The notes: generated by a model not told the origin, from the letters alone. Shown: positions 1 to 11,504, counted from the first letter of the stretch. The stretch: 64,000 nt of DNA from Epiperipatus broadwayi (GCA_028023455.1 JAQFVV010000072.1:582501-646500), one strand, 5' to 3'. Translations and numbers: made by a program.

Positions 1-75
1 GGAAGCATCCAAATGATGGTACAGCAGAATTGGATTATATTTTGACTAACAAAATACATATTTCAAGATTGTAAT

Positions 76-189
76 GTTCTTAATAAATTTAACACAGGAA
101 GTGATCATCGATTAGTAAGGTGTAAGTTACGTGTTCTTAATAAATTTAACACAGGAAGTGATCATCGATTAGTAAGGTGTAAGTTACGT
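76..189 (+). repeat. 57-bp tandem duplication inside the RTE endonuclease
   Basis: Positions 76-132 are repeated exactly at 133-189. Fifty-seven bases are 19 codons, so the duplication repeats the peptide around VLNKFNTGSDHRLVRC, which carries the essential SDH of the endonuclease, without shifting the frame. The other RTE copies here have a single copy, so it arose in this copy or its recent parent. Confidence 0.95.
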
Positions 190-415
190 GTTAATGTAAA
201 ACTAGAGAGACAAAAATTATTAAGAAAAACAATATTTACAGTTGATATTCCTAATCTTCAGAAACATTCTAATGAATTTAAATTAGAACTTACAAATAGG
301 TTTCAAGTGTTAGGAGATTTTGAACATGATTCAGATTTGAATGAAATTAATATGAAAATAACTGATACACTTTTAAAAAACTGCAACAAACATAGCTGGT
401 AGAAAAAAGCAGCAA

Positions 416-2269
416 TTGATAAATAAAATTTCTACTGAGACTAGAGAATTTATGAAGAAAAGAAGGAATATGAAGATATACAAAAATGATGTATTAAAAA
501 GAATTGAATATCTCGAATTTTGTAAAATGGTACGGAAAAGAGTTGAAAATGATATAAGAAAGTATAACTGTGAAATAACAAGGAAAGCTGTAGAAGAAAA
601 TAAAAGTCTCAAAAATGTTAAACAACATTTTGGTATTGGTAGGAAATTTATATCTGCAATAAGAAAAAAAGATGGAATTATTACTAAAAAGAGAGATGAC
701 ATCATGAAATTGGTAGAAGATTTTTATCAAGAATTATATAGTAATAAAGAACAAGTACCTCCTATATCTATTACATCTTCCGAATTGCCCAGAATTTTAA
801 ATGAAGAAGTGAGACATGCAATTAAGTGTATGAAGAAAGGAAAGGCTCCAGGAAATGATGGAATTATAATTGATATATTAAAAGAAGCAGGTGAAGAAAT
901 AGAAACAATTTTAGCAAAGTTATATACCAAATGTCTAAATGATAAAGATGTACCGGAAGATTGGAAGAATGCAGTAATAATATTAATATTTAAAAAAGGT
1001 GATAAAGAAGATATTAGAAATTACAGACCTATCAGCCTTTTATCAGTTTTATATAAAATTTTTACCAAGATAATTACAACTCGTCTGCAGAGAACTTTGG
1101 ATTTCCACCAACCAAGAGAACAAGCTGGATTTAAAAGTGGTTTTAGTACAATAGATCATATCCAGGTATTGAGAGAAGTCATAGAAAGGACAAACAAATA
1201 TGAGTTGTCATTATGTTTTGGATTTGTAGATTATGAAAAGGCATTCGATTCTATACACATTTCTTCAGTGATTAAAGCATTGGATCATCAAGGTATAGAT
1301 CCAGGATATTGTCATATTTTAAAGAATATTTATAAAAATGCAACAGCAACAATTAGATTACATAATGATACTGGAAAAATCAACATTGAGAAAGGTGTAA
1401 GACAAGGTGACTCCATATCTCCAAAACTCTTTACAGCAGTGCTGCAAGAAGTATTTTGTGGATTAAAATGGGAAACTAAAGGAGTGAAAGTAAATGGAGA
1501 GTATTTAAGTCATTTAGATTTTGCAGATGATGTAGTTGTTTTTGCAAATAAACCTTCAGAGCTGCAGGAAATGTTGCAGGAGTTAGCAGATGAAAGTAGA
1601 AAAGTAGGACTAAAGATAAATGTTAAAAAGACTAAAGTAATGTTTAATCGATTTGCTCAAAATATGAAAATAAAGATTGATTATGAAGAATTAGAAGAAG
1701 TTAACAGTTACAAATACCTTGGTCAGATTATTAATACAGATGGAAACATAATGGAGGAAATTAATCATAGAATTAAACTTGGTTGGAGTGCTTTTGGTAG
1801 AAATAACTTGATACTAAAAGGAAATATGCCTATGTGTTTGAAAAGGATGGTTTTTAACAAATGTGTTTTACCAGTTCTTACTTATGGATCTGAGACTTGG
1901 ACACTTAATAGAAGAGCAATACAGAGACTTCAGACCACTCAAAGGAGTATGGAGAGATGTATGTTGGGAGTAACAAGAAGAGATCGAAAACGCAATGTAT
2001 GGGTAAGACAACAAACAGGTGTTACTGACCTTATTGAAAAAATTAAAAGATTGAAATGGAGTTGGGTTGGACATATTGCTAGAAGAGATGATAATAGATG
2101 GACAATTGAAATTTTAAACTGGATTCCAAGAGATTGTAAAAGACCCAGAAAGAGACCACATGTGAGATGGATGGATGAAATAAGAAAATGTGCAGGGGTG
2201 TTGTGGAGAAGAGAAGCTAAAGATCGGAGAAGATGGATTAAACTTGGAGAGACCTTCATCCTGCAGTGA
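416..2269 (+). pseudogene. RTE reverse transcriptase (long open 3' part of broken ORF)
   Basis: An open stretch of about 617 codons covering the linker and the whole reverse transcriptase, which copies LINE RNA into DNA at the nicked target. RT blocks in order: YRPISLLSVLYKIF (fingers), EQAGFKSGFSTIDH, FVDYEKAFDSI (motif A, catalytic Asp), GVRQGDSISPKLF (motif B), FADDVVVFA (motif C, catalytic Asp pair), GLKINVKKTKVM (motif D) and YKYLGQII. The C-terminal domain has the W-GH-RW-PRKR pattern typical of RTE proteins. The RT itself is intact in this copy. It is called a pseudogene because the upstream endonuclease is out of frame (frameshifts near 50 and 373) and no native start lies at 416. Expression is not expected. 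Confidence 0.85.
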
Positions 2270-2296
2270 TTGATAATGGTTGATGATGATGATGAT

Positions 2297-2450
2297 CATA
2301 GCTCTGAAGAAGACTGCAGGTCAGTCGAAACGTATGTGTATGTATTTGTACAAATAAAGAATTTTGCTAAAGAGTGTTTGAAGCGGTTTGGATAAATTGT
2401 ATTTATAGGATATTATGGCAAAAATAAAAGTGTGATTTTGGTAATATTTA
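2297..2450 (+). mobile_element. Penelope-like element 3' fragment
   Basis: About 150 bp closely matching the 3' end of the Penelope-like element at 47450-47605: the same CTGAAGA...GAAA block, the AAATAAAG stretch, then GTGTTTGAAG, GGATAAATTGTATTTATA and GTGATTTTGGTAATATTTA. There is no coding sequence. It sits exactly at the 3' tail of RTE copy 1 and is followed by a different, older RTE tail. Confidence 0.85.
2304..2344 (+). ncRNA. Hammerhead-like motif in PLE 3' fragment
   Basis: CTGAAGA (2304-2310, fits CUGANGA because position 7 is free), one extra A, stem II GACTG/CAGTC (2312-2316 with 2322-2326), GAAA (2327-2330), a possible stem III CGTA/TATG, then TA as the cleavage dinucleotide. No convincing stem I is seen and the extra A before stem II is not canonical, so activity is doubtful. 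HHR motifs are an established feature of Penelope-like elements. Confidence 0.5.
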
Positions 2451-2464
2451 GAGAAATAATATTA

Positions 2465-2905
2465 AAAAATATGTACGAAAAGAATGTTTGTAATAGATGT
2501 TTTTCCAGTTTTTACTTATGGATCTAACACTTGGACATGTAGCAGTAAAGCAGTACTGACACTCCAGACCTTTTATTGAAGTATGGAGAAATGTAATGTT
2601 GGGAGTAACAAGAAGGAATCAAAATACTTGGGTGAGAAGACAAACAGCTACCATTTAAAGAATTGAGACTGAATTGGACTTATTTCTGGAAGAGATAATA
2701 ATGGATGAACAATTGAAGTCTTAAACAAGATCGCAAGAGATTGTAGAATCACTTGAAAGAGACCCCATGTGAGATAGATATATGAAATAAGGAGGTTGGT
2801 TGATGTGATATGGAGAACAAAAGCTGTGAAACAGAAAAATTGGATGAAATTTAGATATCTTAATCCTACAGTGGATCAGTCTTGTTTTGAAAATGATGCT
2901 GACAT
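2465..2905 (+). mobile_element. Old RTE LINE 3' fragment
   Basis: Decayed match to the RTE RT C-terminus and tail: a diverged version of the block encoding VLPVLTYGSETWT at about 2500-2535, then the GH-R-D-RW and PRKRPHVRW regions to about 2800, ending with CCTACAGTGGAT and a GATGCTGACATC-like tail. Many indels and stops; no open frame is left. It is clearly more diverged than copy 1. Confidence 0.8.
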
Positions 2906-4264
2906 CATTTAGCAATGCCTAATTAGTTCATTTTGTCATTTTAATAATGGATCAACTTCGTTTTTATCTTAGAATATTTTTATTATGAGATGAATTTATC
3001 AAACTAAGCAGGATTGATGTAATTTATAAAAGCAATGAATGCAGGTAAAATGGCTATAGAAAAGGGAGAGTAAAAGTATTTTAAATAATAAATAATGGAG
3101 CAATTATTTGACTGACTACGAAAATAAGAATAAAGAGATTGGAATGAAATTAAATAAAAGAAGTTTGCTAGATGTTTGTATATAGAACAGACATTTGAAT
3201 ATTTAAAAAAGAGAAATTGGAATTCTTAGATTTTATGGTTGGGAAGAAGTAGAAAAAGGAAATTGATAAGATTAAAAATGCAGAAGCATTAAAAAGATTA
3301 ACAAAAACAAATTATTTGTTAATTAAAATAAAAATTGGACTGAGAACATACTTATGAAAGATACATTGAAAAGTTTGTGAAGATTAAAAGATATAGAAGA
3401 AAAATTGGAAAATGATATAGGAATTGATTTCAAAAAATGGTTAGAGATGGCAATTGAATATACATTCTACACGAATAAGTTTTGAAATAGAAAGTTTATC
3501 TTTTAATCTCAAACAGAAGAAGGAAAAATAGGGGTGTGTCATAATGTTTGGTTAGAAGAAGAATTTGGAAAATGTTTAATGAGACTAGCCTTTTAGAATG
3601 CAGTCAAATTGTAACATTGATAAAGTCCTTCAATTTGACTATAAATTACACCAAAAAATTATAACTCCATATTATAAATTATCTGTCACCAAATTTTATT
3701 GCCTTGTTAATAAAGTAACACTGGGCTACAAAATTATTTTGGAAATCATTTCTTGCAGAATGTATCTATTGTGAATATAAGATTTATAGTTTATAAGAAG
3801 CAATCATATTTTTTATCTCCGTATAAATGCTTTGCAGCTAAATCACAGTACATTTCCTACACTTTGAAATGAGTTAACGCACTATCCAATTGGTGTCTTA
3901 ACATACATACCTTTGGAAGAAACAAACACCTCCAAGTGTGTGCACTTAAATTACATTTTATCTTTTTTCATGATATATATAATATTAGAAAATTTTTATG
4001 GATTTATAAATATTGAAAGCTTAACAGAATTTTCTATATATTTTTCTAGATAAATTTCAGCTGTGATTTAAATTGGCAAATAATTTGAAAATGCATTGTA
4101 AATTAAAATCATGTCATCTTGTAATCCCATCTTAAGTGGAAACACTTTTAATTTATGTCCTAACTTTAAATAAATGAGATTAAACGTTAATGCTTTATAT
4201 GTGTGAAAATTGGAAATCTAACAATCTGCTTAAATATTTTAACAGTAAGAAGATTGATAAAGAT
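2906..4264. other. No recognised gene
   Basis: AT-rich sequence with no ORF of note. The part from about 3050 to 3560 is purine-rich on the plus strand, like the LINE ORFs nearby, and could be an older, unrecognisable LINE relic. I could not align it to any element in the window. Confidence 0.4.
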
Positions 4265-4553
4265 TAATGTAATGAGCATGCTAATAGCTTTAAACAAGCT
4301 TTTCCAATAAATGCCGCAAGAGAAAGCATTTAAAATCTCTATCTAGAATTATCCCTATCCCCAAACCGTTTTTGAGCTAATGGCGCGTGTCAGTGAGGTG
4401 CTAGGATATTCAGACACTAGCCCACTGACGAGAGCCATTAACTCGAAACCAGTTTGGGGATAGGGATAATTCTAAATAGAGATTTTAAATGCTTTATCTT
4501 GCGGCATTTATCGGAAAAGCTTATTTAGAGCTATTAGCACATTCATTACATTA
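4265..4553. mobile_element. Foldback (inverted-repeat) element with hammerhead core
   Basis: The left arm (from TAATGTAATGAGCATGCTAATAGC) and right arm (ending in its reverse complement, with a few mismatches) pair over about 130 bp each, leaving a short centre near 4400. No coding sequence. Internal blocks (AAATGCC, AAGCATTTAAAA, CCCTATCCCCAAACC) resemble those of the foldback at 50562-51070, so the two look like one family. The right arm carries a hammerhead core on the plus strand; the mirrored copy in the left arm (minus strand) is damaged. No clear target-site duplication was found. Confidence 0.8.
4419..4460 (+). ncRNA. Type I hammerhead ribozyme candidate
   Basis: Stem I CCCA (4421-4424) pairs TGGG (4455-4458). 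The core CTGACGA is at 4425-4431. Stem II is GAG (4432-4434) with CTC (4442-4444) around a 7-nt loop. GAAA is at 4445-4448. A minimal stem III is formed by CCAG, then TT (4453-4454) as the cleavage dinucleotide just before stem I. The core is fully canonical with no extra base. Stem I is only 4 bp and stem III is tiny, as in metazoan type I motifs thought to work best as dimers. Confidence 0.6.
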
Positions 4554-6589
4554 GACTTGTAATACATGCTTATTAAGTTAAGTCATGTGACGTATGACTT
4601 GATTTTCTTATTATAAAGATTAATATTATTACTCAATAGTGTGGTTGCAGTTTGCAATGCTAGTTTTTAATCAATTGTTTGCCTGATTATAATTAAAATT
4701 AATGTAGAAAAGCACATGGTAATCTTATTAAAACTTTCAGTTATTTACATTTAAAAGCTGATGAAAATTTTTAATCATTATACATAATGTTTTTTTACAG
4801 AAGTGGTTTGATTATTTATAAAAATATTTAGGAAGCTGTGGTATTTCCAGTTTCACGCATATAAAATATTTCTGATTTACATCTCTTATTTAAATCTAAG
4901 TCATAAACTAAAAGTAGTTTCGCTTTCAAATTTAAAGATGAATCAAACACTTGCAAGACAGAATGATGGCGTTTTTAATTGTTATTGGGATGGTTACAAT
5001 ATGGCTGAAATTTATCTTGAAAAATGCGTGGAAAAATCCTATTACAACTTTTAATATTTATACACATCATCGTTTTCTATTGTTATCGATCCTCAGAATG
5101 GTCTCTTAAGTTCAATCCATCTCCAATCTCTAGTCTTTCTTCTCCATATCACCCCACATAGTTCCTTATTTTATTATATATATATCATAACAGTCTAACG
5201 TTTAAGATTTCCAGCAGCACTACCTATATGGCAAAGTTTCAAATCAAATTTGAGTTTGAAATTTCTGCTTCAGATGATATTGCTGGAAATTCTAAACTTT
5301 AAACTTATCATAATATTTGCTGTAGTTAATTCCAACATAGTATTATGCACATTCTAATATGCATATAATTCTTTAAGTAATTTTTTTATATGATAATCAA
5401 AGAGCTAATCAAATCTTTAACAGAATAATGTAACTTCATTAGATATATAAACTTACTTCCTAGAGTAATTCACTTTATTCTAATCTTGAAATAGCAACTG
5501 TAAATCTGAGTAATCAATAGACATCAAAGAATATAGTGGTATAAAATCCAACACGATCATTTTTGGCTTTTGCCTTTCTCAGTCAAGACTTAAGATTCAA
5601 AGCTGGAATCAATGTACATATGCAACTAACCCATATTTTCTTTTTTTCATTATTCAAAATAATAACTTGAAATTTAAAAAAAATAAGTTAAGGTTTTTTA
5701 ATTCCTAAGTGATCTCGCACAACCATAAAAATGTGGTTCCCAGTCATTTCTTATGGTTATGACAGTTTTATGTCAATAGCAGGCTCCTTGTATCTTTATA
5801 GCTAGAAATTAACTTAAATCAGACATTTTGACAATTACATCTAAATTTTTTGGTCAGATGTGTTACTGATTTCCAAATAATCTAGCATATGATAACATAT
5901 TTTGGCTAATGTGCGTTTTTTATTTTTTAATACTACAAAGTAAGCTGCATTTGTGTGTTGATAATAGTTATATAATAATTATATTTGGAAGTTCTTTCTA
6001 TTTTTATATCCTTAAGGAAAAAAACATTAATATAGTTGTAATGTTTTTATTTTCCATTAAAATTATTTTTAAAAAATAAGAAATGGCCTGAAATTAACCT
6101 CTATTCTATAACTCTTATAATCATTTTTTTTTTCGTTTGGAAATTATTAGATAAAATGTATTTAGATCATCATCTCAGAAATCAGTTACTAATTAAGCTA
6201 TTAAAAAAAAGTCAGTACAGAATAAACTTTAATTTAGTGCTGCCATCTATTGCAAAGTTAAGTAATCAATAGATACTAGAAAACTGCTTGTTAATCTATC
6301 CACTGACATAAAATATTTTTTTAGTTTTACAAGTGTAACGGGCATATACACCGTTACATTAATTTTTTTTCTAAATATTAGTCAGGAAAAATAAAAGTTC
6401 GCAAATAAAAACTTATTTTTTAAGAATTAAAAATTGAAAGTTAAAATTCTAACTCGTATATATATAAAATCGCACAGATGAAAAAAAAATTATTAAAAGA
6501 AAACTATTAAGGAAAAAAAAAGGTATTTCAAAACTAAAATTTCAGAAAAAAGAAATTAAAAGATTTAATTAAAGATAAAAATATATCTT
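4554..6589. other. No recognised gene
   Basis: AT-rich, stop-rich in all frames. A short inverted match (TTTCCAGCAGC...GATATTGCTGGAAAT with GTTTAAGA/TCTAAACTTTAAAC) near 5195-5305 suggests a small, old foldback element. Nothing else is supported. Confidence 0.4.
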
Positions 6590-6620
6590 CAAGAATGTAT
6601 CATCATCAACCATTATCAAT

Positions 6621-8186
6621 TCACAGCAGGATGAAGGTCTCTCCAAGTTTAATCCATCTTCTCCGATCTTTAGCTTCTCTTTTCCACAACACCCCTGCAC
6701 ATTTTCTTATTTCATCCATCCATCTCACATGTAGTCTCTTTCTGGGTCTTTTACAATCTCTTGGAATCCAGTTTAAAATTTCAATTGTCCATCTATTATC
6801 ATTTCTTCTAGCAATATGTCCAGCCCAACTCCATTTCAATCTTTTAATTTTTTCAATAAGGTCAGTAACACCTGTTTGTTGTCTTACCCATACATTGCGT
6901 TTTCGATCTCTTCTTGTTACTCCCAACATACATCTCTCCATACTCTTTTGAGTGGTCTGAAGTCTCTGTATTGCTCTTCTATTAAGTGTACAAGACTCAG
7001 ATCCATAAGTAAGAAGTGGTAAAACACATTTGTTCAAAACCATTCTTTTCAAACACATAGGCATATTTCCTTTTAGTATCAAGTTATTTCTACCAAAAGC
7101 ACTCCAACCAAGTTTAATTCTATGATTAATTTCCTCCATTATGTTTCCATCTGTATTAATAATCTGACCTAGGTATTTGTAACTATTAACTTCTTCTAAT
7201 TCTTCATAATCAATCTTTATTTTCATATTTTGAGCAAATCGATTAAACATTACTTTAGTCTTTTTAACATTTATCTTTAGTCCTACTTTTCTACTTTCAT
7301 CGGCTAACTCCTGCAACCTTTCCTGCAGCTCTGAAGCATTATTTGCAAAAACAACTACATCATCTGCAAAATATAAATGATTTAAATACTCTCCATTTAC
7401 TTTCATTCCTTTAGTTTCCCATTTTAATCCACAAAATACTTCTTGCAGCACTGCTGTAAAAAGTTTTGGAGATATGGAGTCACCTTGCCTTACACCTTTC
7501 TCAATGTTGATTTTTCCAGTATCATTATGTAATCTAATTGTTGCTGTTGCATTTTTATAAATATTCTTTAAAATATGACAATATCCTGGATCTATACCTT
7601 GATGATCCAATGCTTTAATCACTGAAGAAATGTGTATAGAATCGAATGCCTTTTCATAATCTACAAATCCAAAACATAATGACAACTCATATTCATTTGT
7701 CCTTTCTATGACTTCTCTCAATACCTGGATATGATCTATTGTACTAAAACCACTTTTAAATCCAACTTGTTCTCTTGGTTGGTGGAAATCCAAAGTTCTC
7801 TGTAGATGAGTTGTAATTATCTTGGTAAAAATTTTATATAAAACTGATAAAAGGCTGATAGGTCTGTAATTTCTAATATCTTCTTTATCACCTTTTTTAA
7901 ATATTAATATTATTACTGCATTCTTCCAATCTTCCGGTACATCTTTATCATTTAGACATTTGGTATATAACTTTGCTAAAATTGTTTCTATTTCTTCACC
8001 TGCTTCTTTTAATATATCAATCATAATTCCATCATTTCCTGGAGCCTTTCCTTTCTTCATACATTTAATTGCATGTCTCACTTCTTCATTTAAAATTCTG
8101 GGCAATTCGGAAGATGTAATAGATATAGGAGGTACTTGTTCTTTATTACTATATAATTCTTGATAAAAATCTTCTACCAATTTCAT
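6621..8186 (-). pseudogene. RTE reverse transcriptase, open over 521 codons
   Basis: Covers MKLVEDFYQELYSN through GETFILL. RT blocks: YRPISLLSVLYKIF, EQVGFKSGFSTIDH, FVDYEKAFDSI (motif A), GVRQGDSISPKLF (motif B), YFADDVVVFA (motif C) and KVGLKINVKKTKVM (motif D). The RTE-type C-terminal domain has WAGHIARRNDNRW and CKRPRKRLHVRW. The domain is intact; only the upstream stop in the linker separates it from the endonuclease. Differences from copy 1 are scattered single residues, consistent with the same subfamily. Confidence 0.85.
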
Positions 8187-8721
8187 GATGTCATCTCTCT
8201 TTTTAGTAATAATTCCATCTTTTTTTCTTATTGCAGATATAAATTTCCTACCAATATCAAAATGTTATTTAACATTCTTGAGACTTTTATTTTCTTCTAC
8301 AGCTTTCCTTGCTATTTTACAGTTATACTTTCTTAAATCATTTTCAACTCTTTTCTGTACCATTTTACAAAATTTGAGATATTCAATTCTTTTTAATATA
8401 TCATTTTTGTATATCTTCATATTCCTTCTTTTCTTCATAAATTCTCTAGTCTCAGTAGAAATTTTATTAGGCAATTGCTGCTTTTTTTCTACCAGCTATC
8501 TTTGTTGCAGTTTTTAAAAGTGTATCAGTTATTTTCATATTAATTTCATTCAAATCTGAATCATGTTCAAAATCTCCTAACACTTGAAACCTATTTGTAA
8601 GTTCTAATTTAAATTCATTAGAATGTTTCTGAAGATTGGGAATATCAACTGTAAATATTGTTTTTCTCAATAATTTTTGTCTCTCTAGTTTTACATTAAC
8701 ACGTAACTTACACCTTACTAA
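8187..8721 (-). pseudogene. RTE linker between endonuclease and RT (interrupted)
   Basis: Two open pieces. 8467-8670 (RKTIFTVDIPNLQKH... to TATKIAGRKK) ends in a one-base frameshift in an A-run, and 8265-8474 (NKISTETREFMKKRRN...) ends where a CAA glutamine codon has become TAA. The lysine-rich segment matches the linkers of copies 1 and 3, which read on into the RT. It is basic and likely RNA-binding, though that is inference. Confidence 0.8.
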
Positions 8722-9558
8722 TCAATGATCACTTCCTGTGTTAAATTTATTAAGAACATTATAATCTTGAAATATGTATTTCCTGTTAGTCAAAATATAA
8801 TCCAATTCTGCTGTACCTTCATTTGGATGCTTCCATGTCCATTTCCTTTTAACATTTTTCTCAAAAAATGAATTCATAATATAAAGTTTTTCTTTTTCTG
8901 CAAACTCCAGAAGTCTATGTCCTCTCTCATTTCTATTACCATAACCAAAATTACCTACAGCAATTTCATCTTTCATTTGTCTACCAATTCTAGCATTAAA
9001 GTCTCCCATAACAATTTTAAAATGTTGTTTACTCTGATCAAAAGCCTTTTGTACATCCATATAAAAATCTTCTACTACTTCATCACTATGAGAACTTGTT
9101 GGGGCATAAACCTGAATTATCTGCATTTGGTATCTGCTATTAAGTTGTATAAATAATCTTGCAACTCTGTCCGATACACTATCAATCTCCACAATATTGT
9201 TCTTCCACTTTTTATTTATAATGAATCCTACTCCACTTGTATTTCCAATGTGTGTGCCTTTATAATAGAGTATATGTCCACTTTTTAAATCAATTGTTTC
9301 TTCACCTTTTCTTCTAACTTCACCAAGTCCAATAATGTCCCATTTAATATAAGACAATTCTTCTTCTAATTCTTGCAATCTTCCTTCACTTGAAAGTGAT
9401 CTGCAGTTGTAAGTACCTAAATAAAAAGTCGTCATCAAATGGCAGCCTGGGTCCACAATCAGGGGATTCTTAGCACCCTTCGGCCACCAACCGCTGCCTT
9501 GGTTGGTGACTTTACAGCCTCCTGGGAATAAGGGCCATGCTTTATTTTTGTCTGTCAT
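8722..9558 (-). pseudogene. RTE apurinic-like endonuclease domain
   Basis: About 278 codons from MTDKNKAWPLF to GSDH. This is an exonuclease-endonuclease-phosphatase fold protein that nicks target DNA to prime reverse transcription. Visible motifs: TYNCRSL (catalytic Asn), GLGEVRRKGE (metal-binding Glu), YAPTS, MGDFNARIG (Asp/Asn), ELDYIL (Asp) and GSDH (catalytic His). The frame stops exactly after GSDH because the CGA arginine codon present in copies 1 and 3 is TGA here, a CpG-type transition. The start at 9558 is the first ATG after the leader, in a context shared with copy 3. Coding continues in the same frame past the stop towards the linker. Confidence 0.85.
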
Positions 9559-9895
9559 AATTGTATATATGTATTGGAAAAATATTTATCATTTACACAA
9601 ACATTCATTCTGCCTTATCAGGCACTGAGAAGAAAGACCATGGTGTTTCTTGATCTTAAACTCAGAGGTAAAAAGCCAATAAACTCACCATGCTGGCTAA
9701 TGGGTGTTGGTGAGCAGCCCATCCATGTTCGTATACTATATGAATAATCATATAGTAATAACAGCTGCAACGACAAGAACGTATGGAGTGGACGTTAGGA
9801 ATTTGCTCTGCTCGGTTCCTTTAAGGCCTTCAAGAGGAATCAAAGGGTCTCCTTTCAGTTAATAGCAAACTCCTTTCTGCAGCCCAAGAATGTAT

Positions 9896-10163
9896 ATAAA
9901 TTAATTAAAGCTATTGTAAAATGGAAATGATTATTTTAATTAGTTAAAAGTAAACTAGCTCTTGGACATTTCAAAATATATAAGGTCATATAGGAGAAAA
10001 AACAATAGAAACTAATAGCCAATAAAAGAAATCCCCCAGGAAACTGAACAGAATGAAAAGATCATCATCGTCATGATGTAATGTCCACTGGATCCAAAAG
10101 TTTTCAATAAAAAGAAAAGTTTGGAAATAAATTATTAATTAGAAGAAGACAGAGATGTGTTAA
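9896..10163. other. No recognised gene
   Basis: AT-rich spacer after the RTE 5' target duplication; nothing identified. Confidence 0.4.
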
Positions 10164-10406
10164 GTCGGAGAGTTGGAGGTGAAGGGATTGAAAGATGCAC
10201 TTTCAATTCCTTCAGTTGTTATAAAAGAAAAAATGAAACATCGTTTTCCCCATATTGCGGACTATAGGACATCTGGGCCCGGCAATAAAATACCAGCTAC
10301 CATAAAGAACCAATGGCTAACTGGATACCAATATTTTCAGGACAGCATGGGAATTCACGTTCAAAATTACAAACAACTACAAAATATGGACCTTTTAAAA
10401 CCATAA
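10164..10406 (+). other. Unrecognised ORF, possible exon or relic
   Basis: An open frame (VGELEVKGLKDALSIPSVV... to YKQLQNMDLLKP) with less AT-biased codons than its surroundings and no in-frame ATG near its 5' end. The preceding bases (ATGTGTTAAG) are a weak splice acceptor at best. I do not recognise the protein. It could be a terminal exon of a host gene, a retrocopy piece or a chance frame. No neighbouring exon could be paired with it. Confidence 0.25.
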
Positions 10407-11504
10407 GAACTCTAGATAATTCATGAACATTAAATATAAAACTTTCCCAGTATTTAAATGATAGCAATAGTATTGGCTATCTGACCAAACTAAATTATTT
10501 AATAATTATTTTTATGGAATGTATTATTAGTTTGTTAAATCATTTCCATTAATTTATTTTCCATTCTGTTAAGTTTTTGTTATGATTTTTTTTTTATTAA
10601 AACAACTTGTAATAAATGCTAAATTTAAGTCGGGCGTGAATGTCTGCATAGATTTGTAAAATTATATATGTTAGTTTAAGGGAGGATAATCTTAGGTTAT
10701 TTGTTTCGTAGTTGAATTGGGTCAATGTATTGGATATATTGGTGTAATTAGTAGATGTAGTATGAGATTCGCTATTTGCAGGATCGTATCATATGCCACA
10801 TACCCCCTTTTGCCTATGGAATGGGATAGTAAGTCAGCAAAAAGAACCGCAGTCCTTTCCTATTGAGTTTTTTTTTTATAGTTCTTCTTGCCAGACAGAT
10901 GTAGCATTCCTGTCTGGATGAGAGTCAATGTCTTCTAACCATGCTGTTCAGATGTAAATTCCTGACAGTATGGTATTTTGTGCTGTCGTATTCATACTGC
11001 ATTGAATGCATCGATATATCAGATGGATTGACTTTGGTTTGGCTGCGAACCTTTGGCCTAAGGTTAAATCAGGGATAGAATATTTTCTTTACCAAATGGA
11101 ATCTATGTAGTCTATTCATACTCAACACTTAATAAAATATTAAATTCATCTGTGCGAACTTAGAAAATAAAAGTTTAAACGTAAATTAAATTCTAAAAGC
11201 AAAGTTAAAATGTGAGTTAAATTTTAAAGTAAAGTTCTGATGTTTTATAAAAAGAAAATTTTAAAGTAAAACTGATTCTAAAATGATTCAAAATTTATAT
11301 GTGCGCAAATAAATGTTTGTGTGTTAATTACTGGCAGTGGCTTCTTTTATTTATTTTTTAAATGAAATATTAGATAAGAATTAATATTTTATTAATCTCT
11401 GCATCTCCCTGAGCTAGTGACAATGGGCTAACGGTCGGAATAAAATATATATAAAAAAAATGTTTTCTTAACTTATGTATCTACCTACTATATAAATTTT
11501 CTAG
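10407..11504. other. No recognised gene
   Basis: Intergenic or intronic. The part around 10760-11100 is less AT-rich than its neighbours, but no ORF or repeat partner was found in the window. Confidence 0.35.

Larger units (their letters stand above)
1..2296 (+). mobile_element. RTE-clade LINE, copy 1 (5' cut by window edge)
   Basis: A non-LTR retrotransposon running off the left edge. It begins in the C-terminal part of the apurinic-like endonuclease (HPNDGTAELDYILTN), continues through the linker and reverse transcriptase, and ends in the short (TGATGA)-type tail usual for RTE elements, at about 2280-2296. It is close in sequence to the copies at 6601-9884 (minus) and 24565-27825 (plus), which supply the missing 5' part. 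Reading breaks against those copies: a two-base loss near 50, an extra A near 373, and a 57-bp duplication at 76-189. The tail joins directly to a Penelope-like 3' fragment at about 2297. Placement in RTE rests on the APE endonuclease plus RT architecture, the RT motif style and the tail; a BovB-like subgroup is possible but not tested. Confidence 0.9.
6590..9895 (-). mobile_element. RTE-clade LINE, copy 2, nearly full length, with 11-bp TSD
   Basis: Element 6601-9884 (about 3.28 kb) on the minus strand, flanked by the direct repeat CAAGAATGTAT at 6590-6600 and 9885-9895, the expected target-site duplication of target-primed reverse transcription. From its 5' end (9884) it holds a leader of about 330 nt, then endonuclease, linker and RT, then the TGATGATGAT-type tail ending at 6601. 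The leader matches that of the copy at 24565. Coding lesions are few: two C-to-T nonsense changes and one frameshift, so this is a fairly young insertion. Confidence 0.93.

Noticed and set aside
373-930. Minus-strand ORFs opposite the RTE copy 1 linker and RT (373-705, 494-730, 727-930)
   Set aside because: Hydrophobic low-complexity antisense shadows of the LINE ORF; the same shadows recur over the other RTE copies.
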